Assembly: GCA_948474755.1 (NCBI GenBank)
Contig: CAOLHI010001036.1
Location: 1-64,000, forward strand
Source: Ctenosaura bakeri
Lineage: Eukaryota > Chordata > Lepidosauria > Squamata > Iguanidae
Length of the DNA stretch: 64,000 nucleotides
Reading direction: 5' to 3'
Part shown: positions 33,294 through 43,584 of the stretch, piece by piece
How positions within the stretch are numbered: position 1 is the stretch's first letter
Layout: every line of letters starts with the position of its first letter
Made by a program: the position numbers and the translations under genes
The notes under the pieces: model-generated
The model's input: the letters and a program-made list of their open reading frames with translations, nothing else
The model's database searches: none
What the model was told of the DNA's origin: nothing

Positions 33294-33640
33294 CAGTAGG
33301 TAATCCCATATCCACATGATTGGTAACCACAGTTTCATTATCCATGCTGAAATGTCTGAAAATGTTTTGTTCTTAGCTCTTTTTAGACCACACGTTGTTA
33401 ATTTTTATATTTTTATCAGTTGTGCATTGGCTTTGGACTGCAAAAAATGGCTACAAAACCTTCTTTTTCTTAGATTTTAAAGTTCTTTGAAATTTCAATG
33501 CCTCCTCTCCAAGATGCATACTTGTCTGGACGCCTGTGTCATTCATGTCATTGAAAAAAGTAACATTTGGTTATCCATGCTTTTCAACATCCATGGTTAT
33601 GTCTGGGAGTGTATCTGCCATGGATATCGGAGATCTACTG
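33294..33640. mobile_element. Mariner/Tigger-like MITE with TA target duplication
   Basis: The left end CAGTAGGTAATCCCATATCC and right end GGATATCGGAGATCTACTG are inverted repeats flanked by TA (33292-33293, 33641-33642). Inner pairs include AACCACAGTTTCATTATCCATG / CATCCATGGTTATG. Length 347 bp, no transposase. Confidence 0.78.
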
Positions 33641-33734
33641 TATCATATTAAAGATAAAAATAAAGGTCATACACATCATAAAAAGACTTCTCACTTGACC
33701 ATTCAAATGCCTGTTCAAATAAAACAGCTTTTTC

Positions 33735-33975
33735 CTTGCTGGTAAACCAAAAGGGAGCAGAGTAGCCTCCTTGGGAAAGGAATTGCACAGTCTGAACACA
33801 ACCACTGAGAAGGTTCTTTCCTGTATCCTCGCTTGATAGGCCTAGAACAGTGGCTGGACCAAAGGAAAGCCCTCTGCCAAGTGTCTTAAGACTTAAGTAT
33901 GATTATATAAGGAGATAGTGGTCCTTCAGATAGTTTGGATGTAAGCTGCATAGTTTTTCATATTAGAATACAAAT
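33735..33975. mobile_element. Fragment of a dispersed reptile retroposon
   Basis: GGAAAGGAATTGCACAGTCTG, CAACCACTGAGAAGGTTCTTTCC, GGACCAAAGGAAAGCCCTC, TCTTAAGACTTAAG, GATAGTGGTCCTTCAGATAG, and TAAGCTGCATAGTTTTTCATATTAGAA are, from memory, ordered blocks of a LINE-related family common in squamates. Classification needs a repeat library. Confidence 0.45.
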
Positions 33976-34361
33976 GGACAGGTGTAAGGCTTGCGGGATC
34001 CTCTCTGTTTTACTTGAACCTTTGGCCTACCAATCAGAGCCAAGTACAAAACAAAATGATGACCAAACTAGGGGAGGCAGGATCAAGGGAATAAGGTAGC
34101 ACAAGGCATCAAGACAGAGTGTCAAGAACATACTTTAGCTGGTATGGTTAAAGTCCATTCTGGGTAGGAGATTCTGGGAATTGTAATCAATAAAATGAAA
34201 TTTTGTAAGCTCTGGAAAGACACAGTTACCTATTGCTACTGGGAGCTATATAACAGATTATAGGTATATGCAAATACCAATTTCTAGATCCATTGGTACA
34301 GATGAGGAATTTTGACAACATTTATTTTCTGCGTGCATGTGAGTGGTGGTAGTGGTGGTGG

Positions 34362-34410
34362 GAGATAGAGAGAGAGAACAAGCGAGACAGAGAGAGAGAG
34401 AGAGAGAGAG
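34362..34410. repeat. (GA)n microsatellite, imperfect
   Basis: GATAGAGAGAGAGAAC ... GAGACAGAGAGAGAGAGAGAG. Simple repeat. Confidence 0.92.
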
Positions 34411-34782
34411 AACTTTTTGTTTCTGCTATTTAACCTTTGACAATCTCCTGCAAACTCCTGCAAATGCTACAGTTATCTACCAGAAGTATATCCTAAGAAG
34501 CCTGGGCTGGTCCTATATTTAGGCAGAGTGAGAAGGCTGCCATAGGTGCAGATGTTAGGTGACCAGGAACAAGATATGGGAGAACCAAGCAGGTTGTGAC
34601 ACATTGTGACCCCAGATATGAAGGAGGATGCTTTTCCGTCTCCAGATATCAACCAGGATTCAGCTGCCATTCCAGCTGACTTCAGGACATAGAATGGAGA
34701 AGAGCTCCAAGAAGCAAAATATTGGGGGTGGACCTGTAAAAGCTCTTCTATAAAAAGAATATTCAAGATATATATAGAAAGT

Positions 34783-35120
34783 GGGCAAAAATGTGTTTTT
34801 TCAGTATTGGGAAACCCTCACAAGGGGAATCCTGGATTGATGAAAGTCCTCACAGTTCAAGATCTATTCTGTGAAGAATTCAAATTAATTTTTGCACAAA
34901 AAAACTGTGTTTGAAGAATTTTCTGTTTTCTGCACTAAACACACACACATACATCCCCAGTCACAAAATTTTTGATGCATTGCCTGCACAGAATATTTCC
35001 ACACATATATTGGCACAGAAAATACTGTTCACTTGCTAGATAAATGAGAAAATAATAATAATAAAAATTTTGCACAGAATACGTGCCAACCTGTGCATTG
35101 TCTTCAAAAACTCAGTTTTC
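34783..35120. mobile_element. Dispersed repeat E (TGCACAGAAAA-rich), copy 1
   Basis: TGTGTTTTTTCAGTATTGGGAAACCC (compare 58729), then TTTTTGCACAAAAAAAC, TTTTCTGTTTTCTGCACTAAAC, GCCTGCACAGAATATTTCC, GGCACAGAAAATACTG, TTTTGCACAGAATACGTGCC. Similar stretches at 41240, 53095 and 58716 share the same repeating AGAAAAT / TTTTCTGCAC motif in both orientations. Confidence 0.6.
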
Positions 35121-36127
35121 AAAGATGTTCCTCCAGAGAGAAGAACATTACTAAAATTACTCATTGCTTTCTTTGAGACCTAATTAGGAAAGAATTAAAT
35201 CCCTACTTCTGTACCGTGTAGGATTGTGAGAATAAACATTGGAATGACTTCTGTGTCTTTAATGATTGCTCAGTGGAATTGCAGTAGATATTGCTTGTCA
35301 TGCAACCAGGTAATAACCAACACCTGCTGAAATTCTCTCTTCTGCACAACCATTAAAGAAACAGGAGCCCTCTCTAGTTTTCACTCTGGGAACCTTAGTG
35401 CCATACCATCTTACTTGGTCTGGTACTGTTTTTCCTGAATGGGAACAAATTCCTACTACCTGATACTTTCTTAAGTGAAGGTGCCACGCTTTGAACTCAG
35501 GCACTGTAGCCCCTCCACAGAATTTAACAGTAGGATTTTTCAGTCCCAAATTCATATTCCAAAATTTTTCGCTTCCTCTACTCTGCCTCCCAACTTATCT
35601 TCCTGCCACTGTTGCTTTAAATGGACACTGGTTTTTGGAAAGTCTCAACATGCAGCAAGGTTTTTCTTCTACAACAACATTTAGCTGGTAATGAGTGCTG
35701 TTGGCTAATGAAAATGCCACTTCAGTAAAACCACAGTGAATTGAAACAAAACAATTCAATGTTGGAGGGAGATGGATTCAGTTCTATGTATATGAAACCA
35801 GTCATGTTCTCATTTCACACCCAACACAACCCTGTTTTCTCAGCCTAAGTAACCCTGCCATCTGATAGTTGGCAGCTTGCTGGAGGGGAAAAGCCACTTG
35901 CAGAACTCCAAAAAAGTTGCTTTAAAGTTGTAAAATAGAATGGTTAATTTCTAGGTGTCTAACTTTGAATCAAATTAGTTGCTCCCAGACCTGAGAAGCT
36001 GAAGGACATTTTGATGCACCTATTTTTGATGGAGCATAATCAGATTCCTCAGCTTTTACTAGAGATCATATTTCCAAATACTTTCAGTAACTGAAGCTGC
36101 AGATACTTAGATGGCATTACCCTCTAT
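35121..36127. other. No gene or clear repeat recognised
   Basis: Unique-looking DNA; no supported exon. Confidence 0.45.
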
Positions 36128-36400
36128 CTGTCTGTGGCTTCCTGTCAGGGGTTAGGAGCTGTGGTGTCACTAGAGAGGTGCAGGGTGTATATGCAGAAAG
36201 CACTGGGTGACACCACCAGAGATCAGAGATGGTGTCACCAAAATGACTGCCTGCCCCTTCTCCACCTGATGTCAGTACAGCAGGACCCCTGGAATTCTGA
36301 GTCCTGGACAGAAAAGTCTTCATGGCGGGTGTCACTATGGGTTACCACAGTAGACGACACCAACCTTAGTGATGCTGCTGTTTAGGAGGCCACACCTGAC
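36128..36400. repeat. GGTGTCAC-rich segment
   Basis: GGTGTCAC occurs at about 36163, 36229 and 36327 and its complement GTGACACC at 36207, within otherwise GC-rich DNA that differs from the AT-rich flanks. It may be the decayed remnant of a dispersed or satellite repeat. Confidence 0.4.
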
Positions 36401-36729
36401 CCACAGGAAATGTTGAAGACCCATCTTCCCACAACTCCATTTTTAATTATTTTGTTCTAAATCCCTCCCCACCCCAATTTTCAGCCCAGTTTCCCCAATT
36501 GGACAATTTCACCAGATTTTTGGTCACCCCTGGGACATTTTGGGTCTTGAGGAAGCCTCTTTTTCCCCCAATAGGGAGTAACCTGGAAGTAAACTCCTGG
36601 ATCATTTTCTGTTGTGGGGGGTACTAAAATGGCCTGGAGGAATGTGATGGGATTTCTCCCACTCTTAGGGTTTGTCTTTGCCTTCCTCTGAGACTAAGAG
36701 ACTATGACTTGTCCAGTCAAGCCAGGTAT

Positions 36730-36942
36730 TCAAATTCTGTCTTTTGATTTTAACAATAGTTGCTTCCTTGAGTAATTTTTGCATTTCTTTCTGCTGAGTT
36801 TAATTTTGTTAGTCTCTGCCCAGATTTCTATTTTCTCAAGCTCACTTTGAATTTCATCCCTGAATTTCTGAGGTGTTCCTTGACATTGCAAATGAGAGAC
36901 AGAACTGACTAGAGCCTGTGATCTCTGTTCGGAATCGTTCAC
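36730..36942 (-). pseudogene. Possible LINE reverse-transcriptase fragment
   Basis: The 70-residue minus-strand frame contains EIQSELEKIEIWAETNKIK and a following KKCK. This fits the region after the YADD box in CR1/jockey-type reverse transcriptases, where a Q-x2-L-x2-(L/I)-x2-WA-x2-N-x-(M/I)-K-x4-KC pattern is usual. YADD itself is not visible, and the frame stops after the match. The call rests on this one pattern. Confidence 0.4.
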
Positions 36943-37586
36943 TCAGCCTGGTCTGCCTTGATTCCAACAACTCCCTGGGAAGGAAACTGGCAGAGATAAT
37001 CTATTCCTAATGAGCCAGCTTTGCTAAGTGCTCTTTTATTAGAGCAAATAGAAATCTTTGTTCCTCCCCCCAATCCCCCACCTTCTCTATTAAAATGAAA
37101 TATGGGTTCAATATAATCACACCTGGTGGCAATGCTCTTGTTACCATTTCAAATCCTCAAGAGCTACCAATAAGTTACTGGGTAGAATGCAGGCTGAGAA
37201 AGGAAGGAGCTTAGCATTTAGCTAAGGGGCCTTCATCTGTGCAGCAATGAACTTCACCTCTTTTCTGACTGAGGATACTGAAAGAATGCCTTTTATTTTC
37301 GTTCTCTCCCCCTCTCTCTGTAATTCTGGGACAAGTCAGGTTTATTTATTTTAGAGGCAGATCTAGCAAGCAGAGGTTGATGAAGTCCAGTCTTTTGTCT
37401 TCTGAGCTGTCAACGTTGTGTGGAAGACTCTCAATTTTTAAAATTTTTGGCTTGCATTCTATATTTCAGTTATGGATTTGTTTCCTATAGATTTGTAATT
37501 GCTCTGTATTTTGTTATAATTTGTATTTAGAATTGTTGCAGTATTGACAGGATCATAAATATATCCTGTCCCCAAATTCAACCTCA
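36943..37586. other. No gene or clear repeat recognised
   Basis: Unique-looking, AT-rich towards 37440-37560. Confidence 0.45.
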
Positions 37587-37787
37587 GGCCATTTCCACAC
37601 TGCACTGTTATAGTGTTATTATTCCACTTCCAACATCCTATTGAATCCTGGGGTTTGCAGTTTAGGGAGGGGTATTTGGAATTCTCTGCCAGAGAGCTCT
37701 TAGCCTCATTAAACTACAAACCTCAGAATTCCACAGGATGTTGAAAGTAGAATAATAGCACTATAACAGTGTAGTGCGGAAATGGCA
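37587..37787. mobile_element. Palindromic MITE (GGCC-TIR type), full length
   Basis: Ends GGCCATTTCCACACTGCACT and GTAGTGCGGAAATGGCA. Arms TTATAGTGTTATTATTCCAC / GTAGAATAATAGCACTATAA, CATCCTATTGAATCC / ATTCCACAGGATG. Flanks TCA and TTA are a near match for a 3-bp duplication. Confidence 0.88.
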
Positions 37788-38109
37788 TTAAACTCGAGGG
37801 AGTCACTCCAAGAGATGAAGTGGTCAGGGTGCAACAGGGTGATGTTTTCAGCCCCCTTTTGTCAATGAGTGAGGCTGTGAAAATCAGAAGTAGGACTCCT
37901 GTCACAATTTCTCATTGCACCACAGATTGCTGGTAGAAGGGGGCTAGAAATATGCTATGATCACCAGTAGAATAGATATCCACCACTCGATGTGGCTGCT
38001 GGCTGTTAAGGCAGGTTTGGAGTGCTGGTCCAGGAGGACAATACTTAAACATTCATAAGTTGGCTATCTAGGGTCTTGGCCGTTGCACCTACATGGTATA
38101 TAAAAATAG

Positions 38110-38545
38110 ACATGGTTCTCACCAGTGCTGCACCAATCTATTTTGCTGCCTGAGGCAGAGGACAAGATGCTATCCAGTCCAGTGGCGTACCAGGGCTGAA
38201 CAGCACCCAGGGCAAGGAGGGATGGGGCAGGTCCTCTTTTTGTGCCCCCTGACTTTGGTGCCTGGGGCATATGCTCCAATTGCCCCACCTTAGATCCACC
38301 TCTGATCTAGTCCCTGTGTCTCATATAAAACCCAGCTGGCCTGGCAGTGAATAAGAGATGATCATCTGTTGCTTAAACTAGGTGGCTAAGTTAAGGGTTT
38401 AGTTCAGCAATGTTTGTTAACAAATGAGAATGACTGAGAAGTTGAGGATTCACAAGCAGGCAGTTCCACTGCTTTTCCCTGCCACCAGCCTTTGCAGCCT
38501 AAGGCAAGTACCTCACTTTTCCTCATGGTAGGGCTGGTCCTGGTA
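38110..38545. mobile_element. Two small dispersed-repeat fragments
   Basis: CCAGTGGCGTACCAGGGCTG ... GTGCCCCCTGAC (38177-38255) and GCAGCCTAAGGCAAGTACCTCACTTTTCCTCATGGTAGGGCTGG (38495-38536) match, from memory, ancient dispersed repeats seen in many tetrapod genomes. Exact limits unclear. Confidence 0.4.
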
Positions 38546-39397
38546 GTCAGTGCACTGAAGATTTTTTTAATGAATTCATTGCAATAGATTTGGTCAATTT
38601 AGCTTTACCCCAGATGGTTGTTGTGCAATATCTTCAGCTGAAGCACCATCTAGCTTAATCTTTTAGTTAGGGCATTCTCAGTGTTTCTAAAGTCATAGTA
38701 ATGTTTGGACTGTTTTCTTGCTTAAAAGGATTATAGGCTGTTAGGTGGGTGTAAAAGGATCACCTCTTTACCTTGGCCTTTGACTGAGATTTAACTCTTC
38801 TGGGTGTGCATAGGGTAGCATTTAGATTACCCTGTTCAGTACTGCTGTTTGGTTGTCATTGTTCCATTATGTATTGGGTTCTTTTAAGTTTCGTTGCACC
38901 TTGCCATGGAAAATTTTACACTGAAAGGCAGATTACACATCATTCAGATTAATCACAGGATGCAAAAGTTATTCTTTGGGAATTACTAGATCCAAAATCC
39001 CCCAGGGATGTTGGACGGTCTGGAGAATTAAGGTAGCTGTAGTCTCCTAAAGCAACTTTTCCAAGTTGTGAAGTAGAGAATTGGAAGTGGGAGGTGTAGG
39101 GTTAGACATTATGACTAGCCTTTGTTCTGATCTTATTTTTATCCCATTTATATCACTTTTTATTCAGTTTTATTATATTTCAACTCTCTTTTCTTTTCAC
39201 TGACTCCAATGGATTTTTGTCAGAACCATGGTGGGGGAAAGGGGCTAAAATACCTTTCCCCTCCACCATATGTCTGATCTCTTTAACTCACAGACTTGTG
39301 GCCCAGATAACTCATGGACTATTTTGTCCTGCCATGTTCATTGCAGCGCCGCATTGGGGAGGGGGAGAAAAAATATCATTTCAATGTGAGCAAACTC
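38546..39397. other. No gene or clear repeat recognised
   Basis: Unique-looking DNA; no supported exon or element ends. Confidence 0.45.
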
Positions 39398-39505
39398 TGG
39401 TAAGATGATGAAGCTGAGGTTGTTGCACCTTCGACACATCATCAAATGATGTATCTCACTGGAAAAGGCAATAATGCTTGACAAAGTGGAAGGCAGTGGG
39501 AAGAA

Positions 39506-39701
39506 TGAGATCCAGTGTGGTGTAGTTGTTTGAGCATTGGACTATGGCCCTGGAGACCAAGATTCGATTCCCTGTTTGGCCATGGAAACCCACTGGGTGA
39601 CCTTTGATGTGTCACACACTTTCAGTCTCAGAAAACCTCATGATAGGTTTGCGTTAGGGTCACCATAAGTTGGAAATTCAAAGCACACAAGAACAACAGC
39701 A
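39506..39701 (+). mobile_element. tRNA-derived SINE nested in the LINE
   Basis: Flanked by GGAAGAA on both sides (39499-39505, 39702-39708), a 7-bp target-site duplication. Contains CCAGTGTGGTGTAGTTGTTTGAGC, GATTCGATTCCC (B box), CCATGGAAACCCACTGGGTGACC and the tail GGGTCACCATAAGTTGGAA ... ACAACAGCA. The central AAACCTCTCTGAACAAATC block is deleted. Confidence 0.93.
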
Positions 39702-39828
39702 GGAAGAACCACACTACAAGTGGATTGGTTAAATCAAAGAAGCCACAGCTCTGAATCTGCAAGACGTGAGCAGAGCAGTTGACCATCGGGGTTCTTGGAG
39801 CAATTGATCATTGGAGTTCTTATTCATA

Positions 39829-40007
39829 GGCCATTTCCGCACTACACTCTTATAGCTCGATTATTCCACTTTCAACATCCTATGGAATCCTGGGATTTGC
39901 AGTTTCGGGAGGGGCCAGCTGACCCCTCCTGAAACTGCAAACCCCAGGATTCCATAGGATATTGAAAGTGAAATAATGAGCTATAAGAGTGTAGTGCGGA
40001 AATGGCC
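39829..40007. mobile_element. Palindromic MITE (GGCC-TIR type) nested in the LINE
   Basis: Ends GGCCATTTCCGCACTACACT and GAGTGTAGTGCGGAAATGGCC are almost perfect inverted repeats. The duplication ATA lies on both sides (39826-39828, 40008-40010). The interior is a near-perfect palindrome around CAGCTG at about 39917-39922. Joining flanks gives TTATTCATAGAATCACC, continuous LINE sequence. Confidence 0.95.
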
Positions 40008-40556
40008 ATAGAATCACCCTGTTGAAGTCAACTTGATGGCAAATAGCAAGAGCAAATACACTGTTATATATTTCCAAGAAAGTGAGACAGTCTCGGGCAT
40101 AGAGCATGACAATTTGTAAGAATTCTCATGCAAATATGATCCCTATAAAGAGCAGCGCTGATATTTCCCATCAAAACTCAAAAACTCTGGCTGGCAAATT
40201 TGTTTCTAAAGAGTCCAGTTAAGAAAAATGATCACCATAATTACTGCCTGGATTCTGAAATGGGAAACAAATGTGGAACTATACAGTCTAAAGTTCACAG
40301 CAAGGGAAAACCCCACAAATCTCTCCACAGCCCCCTCTATTTATCATTGCAGTTAATCCCACCTTTGGTTTCCCTTACCTAGCTATGAAAGAAAGACAAA
40401 TTAGGTGTATCAAGATGCTCACCTGATTAGTCTGGCTAATACCCTGATTTCTCCCTTTTCTACAATCAGTCTTAAAGGGATCTGCAGTGTTTAAGACTAT
40501 AGCACTGTGGAGCCAGACATTGAAGACCACATCGAGGAAAGATATGCCTGCAATTT

Positions 40557-40572
40557 GTGTGTGTGTGTGTGT
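40557..40572. repeat. (GT)n microsatellite
   Basis: Eight GT units. Confidence 0.85.
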
Positions 40573-40642
40573 TGGGAGGGGGTTTCCCCAAATCTTCCAT
40601 TCCTTTTTTGTTTGCTTCTTCACAAATTGCTTTTAATAGCTA

Positions 40643-40700
40643 CATAAGATGAGCCATGCTGGACCAAACCAAAGGCCTAGCTGGTTCCAACTTTGGGGTC
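40643..40700. mobile_element. Dispersed repeat F, copy 2 (short)
   Basis: ACATAAGATGAGCCATGCTGGACCAAACCAAAGGCCTAGCTGG aligns with 12593 and 49215. Confidence 0.5.
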
Positions 40701-40742
40701 CTTTTAATGCTACACGCTTACAGCACTCTGTTTAGGGGTGTA

Positions 40743-41147
40743 CAGTCGGCCCTCCACATCTGTGGGCTTAACATTTGCAGAATTGATTATCAATGGATTA
40801 TTTGCCTTCGCCCCCACTTCAGTCCTATGCCATTTTCAATAGGGACTTACAAGTCTTGCCTCACAATTGCAGCCTCTCTGCAAGCCTCAAGAAACTGAGA
40901 GAGACTGAGAGAAAATGCAAACATGAGGTGAGGCTTTAAAGTCCCTGTTAAAAATGGCACAGGGCAGCAGTGGAGGTGGTGACAATTCCCACCAGCTGCC
41001 CACTCCTGCCTTGCAAAGGAACTTTGCCACCTCAAAGGCAAAGCCTGGCAGCTGGTATGCTTCCAACCATGTCCTATAGATATTTGTGGGTTTTCCATTT
41101 TCACGGGGGTCCTGCACCCCTAACACCTGCAAGTTTGGATGACAACT
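40743..41147. mobile_element. Tigger/pogo-like element with fold-back interior
   Basis: The left end CAGTCGGCCCTCCACATCTG after TA, with GGGGGTCCTGCACCCCTAAC near the right end, is the Tigger-type arrangement. The right terminal repeat is degraded, so the right edge is approximate. The interior pairs GTCCTATGCCATTTTCAATAGGGACTT (40822-40848) with AAAGTCCCTGTTAAAAATGGCACAGGG (40938-40964), then CCACCAGCTGCC with GGCAGCTGG. No transposase. Confidence 0.75.
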
Positions 41148-41174
41148 TTAATTCTTCAACAAGTTTCTTCTCAA

Positions 41175-41218
41175 AATGCAAAAAAAGATGTTTAGCAATG
41201 CAAAAAAAGATGTTTAGC
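41175..41218. repeat. Perfect 22-bp tandem duplication
   Basis: Two identical copies (41175-41196 and 41197-41218) of a unit starting AATGCAAAAAAAGATG. Recent slippage or unequal exchange. Confidence 0.93.
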
Positions 41219-41239
41219 AATTCTTTCCTGATATAAGAA

Positions 41240-41480
41240 AGTCTGTGAAAACCATGCAGTTTTTGAAGCCTATTTGAAGTTTGGGACTAATTTTGCCTAA
41301 AATGCACACAGGGTTGATTTGCATAGAAAATATCATTTTTCTGTGCAGGAAACAGCATTTTCTGCACAGAAGTTGATATTTCTGTCAGAAAATTCCATTT
41401 CCTGCACAGAAAATTCTGTTTTATGTACAAAGCAACCTTGTGCAAATTCTACACAGAATTAGTGCTGAATTCACCAGTCC
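41240..41480. mobile_element. Dispersed repeat E, copy 2
   Basis: GTTTTTGAAGCC, GCATAGAAAATATCATTTTTCTGTGCAGGAAACAGCATTTTCTGCACAGAAG, CAGAAAATTCCATTTCCTGCACAGAAAATTCTG, CAAATTCTACACAGAATT. Same repeating TTTTCTGCACAGAAAAT motif as 53290-53570 and 58850-58970. Confidence 0.6.
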
Positions 41481-41565
41481 AGGATTCTTCTCATAGGATT
41501 ACTCCACATTCTGAAAATGGAATTTACAGCAATTTTTAAATATTTTTTTACTATTCTTTTCCAAT

Positions 41566-41762
41566 AACTTTTCCTATTCTGATTTCACTATAATTGTAAT
41601 GGTTGCATCCTATGGAGCCCTCGGATCTGGTGGAGCACTGGAACCCTCTGGCTGAGAATTCCACATCCCTCACACTCAGCTGCAAACCCCAAATTCTACA
41701 GGATGCTGCCATAGCAGAAAAAGTTGAATCCGAGTACTATAACAGCATAATGTAAAATGGCC
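41566..41762. mobile_element. Decayed palindromic MITE
   Basis: GCATCCTATGGAGCCCTCGGATC, CCCTCTGGCTGAGAATTC, CAGCTGCAAACCCCAAATTC, ACAGGATGCTGCC, TGAATCCGAGTACTATAACAGCATAATGTAAAATGGCC. The left terminal repeat is lost. Confidence 0.65.
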
Positions 41763-42050
41763 AGTCAATTCACAGAGAGGCCATTCATTATGGGAAGCCT
41801 ACCGAGGAGATAAGCTCAACTTCATCCTCCGCCTCACCTCCTCCAGCAGCTAATATACAGAGGTACAATACCCCTGACACTGGATGGAATATGTGCCCAT
41901 CACAACTAGTACACATTTAATGTCTCCACCCTCAATGATTTTTTTTCATAATCACCCTTGAATCCATCCTAGTTGGCAGCCATCACTAAATAATCTATCA
42001 GTGAGTTCTACATTTTTAAAAGTGAGTTCTATATTTTAAGAATGCATATA

Positions 42051-42388
42051 CTGCAGCTGTTCCAATTTGGCAAGGAGAGTCTTAAGCCTCTGTCACACCA
42101 CTTTTCAGCTGCTTTTGAAATGTCCCAGTTTCTATTTCTTCTTTCCACTTTCTTCCTTTGTCCATAGCTTACTTCAGTTGCTGCAAATTAAATTTAAAAT
42201 GCAAAAGTAGTTTGCTCTCAGTGAACTTGGCAGAAAGGAGAGGGTGGAGTCTTTCCTTTCCCGGTAGATTCAGGCAAAAGTAAACTGCCTCTCCTAGCTT
42301 GTGTGTTTATAACTGTTGTCATCTTGACCATACTCTGGTGTTGCTTGGTCACATGTGCATTGGTGTTCATCTGTGAAATCTTGGAGGG
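42051..42388 (+). mobile_element. ~365-bp TIR/TA element, family G, copy 1
   Basis: Flanked by TA (42049-42050, 42389-42390). Right end TCTTGGAGGG. Ordered blocks shared with other copies: TCAGCTGCTTTTGAAATGTCCCAGTTTC, TTCCTTTGTCCATAGCTTACTTCAGTTGCTGC, AAGTAGTTTGCTCTCAGTG, CAGGCAAAAGTAAACTGC, AACTGTTGTCATCTTGACCATACTCTG. Orientation defined as plus here. Confidence 0.75.
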
Positions 42389-43049
42389 TATGAGAAAGTA
42401 CTTAATAGGTATGTGAAGAAGCACATTCTTTTATCAGTCCTAAATTTCTCCTATGATTCAGCTTCAGTGGACGCTCCCAAATTTTAGAAGTATCAGAAGA
42501 GGAGGAAAGCTCTCCCAATTGGCTTTCTGCACTCCATGCATAATTTTCTACACCTTTATCATGTCTCCTCTTGCTCAGCTTTGACCCAGTCTAAACAGAC
42601 TACAACATTCACTAAGATCCTTTATCACACTGGCAGAGAATAGAACTCCTTCTATAACCTTGCTTCCTCCCCATGTTTCCAAAGTATCAATCTGGGGCAC
42701 CCCTCCATGGCAGTATAGTGGCTGGGTGAAAGGGAAGTCAGCCAGGGAGTGGCTGGTTGTATTCCAGCAGATGCTTTCAGGAAGGCAACATCTTTCTCCC
42801 ATACTTCCAGAAGGTTCCTGTGAGGTCATGGAGGATATAATGACCATTCAAACACATATACAGAAGACATAAATGTTACGTCTATATATGTCAGCAAGAG
42901 AATTGCGGACATTGTAACATTTCTTCGTACAACTGTGAGGCACTTAACATCTAAAAGTCAAAACTTCTCTCTATTTATGACCAATGTTCTAAGAATATTA
43001 CAACATAGATCATCCAAATCGTTATTTTTTTCCTGTTACTTAGCTTTTG
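42389..43049. other. No gene or clear repeat recognised
   Basis: Unique-looking DNA; frames at 42575-42872 have no motif. Confidence 0.45.
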
Positions 43050-43191
43050 CACCACAATTTAACATAGATGGACAGACAGATAGACAGATAGGACCTTCAC
43101 AGTGCTAGTTAAATCCATTTCTCATTCAATTGTAACACAACAACAAAATGTGGAACAGTCAAAGGGGAGGGAATACTTTTGTAAGGCCCTG
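43050..43191 (+). mobile_element. 3' end of a Tc1-like (Tc1/mariner) transposon
   Basis: CACAACAACAAAATGTGGAACAGTCAAAGGGGAGGGAATACTTTTGTAAGGCCCTG then TA strongly resembles the terminus of vertebrate Tc1-like elements (AAAATGTGGAAAAAGTCAAG ... GAATACTTT). TA follows at 43192-43193. The matching left end is not visible, so the copy is truncated. A small (GACA/GATA) stretch at 43068-43092 lies inside. Confidence 0.72.
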
Positions 43192-43584
43192 TAAATGAAC
43201 AAGAATCTGGGTTGATAATTAGTTCATAAGGTAGCATATACAGTTACTGTTAGGTGTAAGAGATAAGGATTTGGATAGCAAATATGGACTTCTTTGTTAC
43301 ATGATAACAGCTGCAAGAATATTGTTTGTTCAAACCTGAAAATGGACTGAAGCAGCAGCAATAGAAGGCTGGATTGATAAAGTTGCTGAATTGTCCCAAA
43401 TGGCCAAACTAAGGTGAGTTTTGAAGGATAAGGCAATTGATGATTTCTTGAAAGGCTGGAAACCGTTAATGGACTTTTTGAGCAATTAGAAATCAAATGA
43501 TGCAATAATTTGTGGACATAGTTATTAGCAGTTTGTTTAGGTGGATCTGTAATGGTAGAAAAATATCTCCCTATCTTTCATTAT

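Larger units (their letters stand above)
39398..40065 (+). mobile_element. RTE/BovB-like LINE 3' end, copy 2, carrying a nested SINE and a nested MITE
   Basis: LINE pieces are 39398-39505 (AAGATGATGAAGCTGAGG, CGACACATCATCAAATGATG, GGAAAAGGCAATAATGCTTGAC), 39709-39828 (CACACTACAAGTGGATTGGTT, CAAGACGTGAGCAGAGCAGTTGACC, TTCTTATTCATA) and 40011-40065 (GAATCACCCTGTTGAAGTCAACTTGATGGCAA). Their order matches the copy at 43585-44036. The interruptions are a SINE (39506-39701) and a MITE (39829-40007), each with its own target duplication. Non-coding. Confidence 0.85.
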
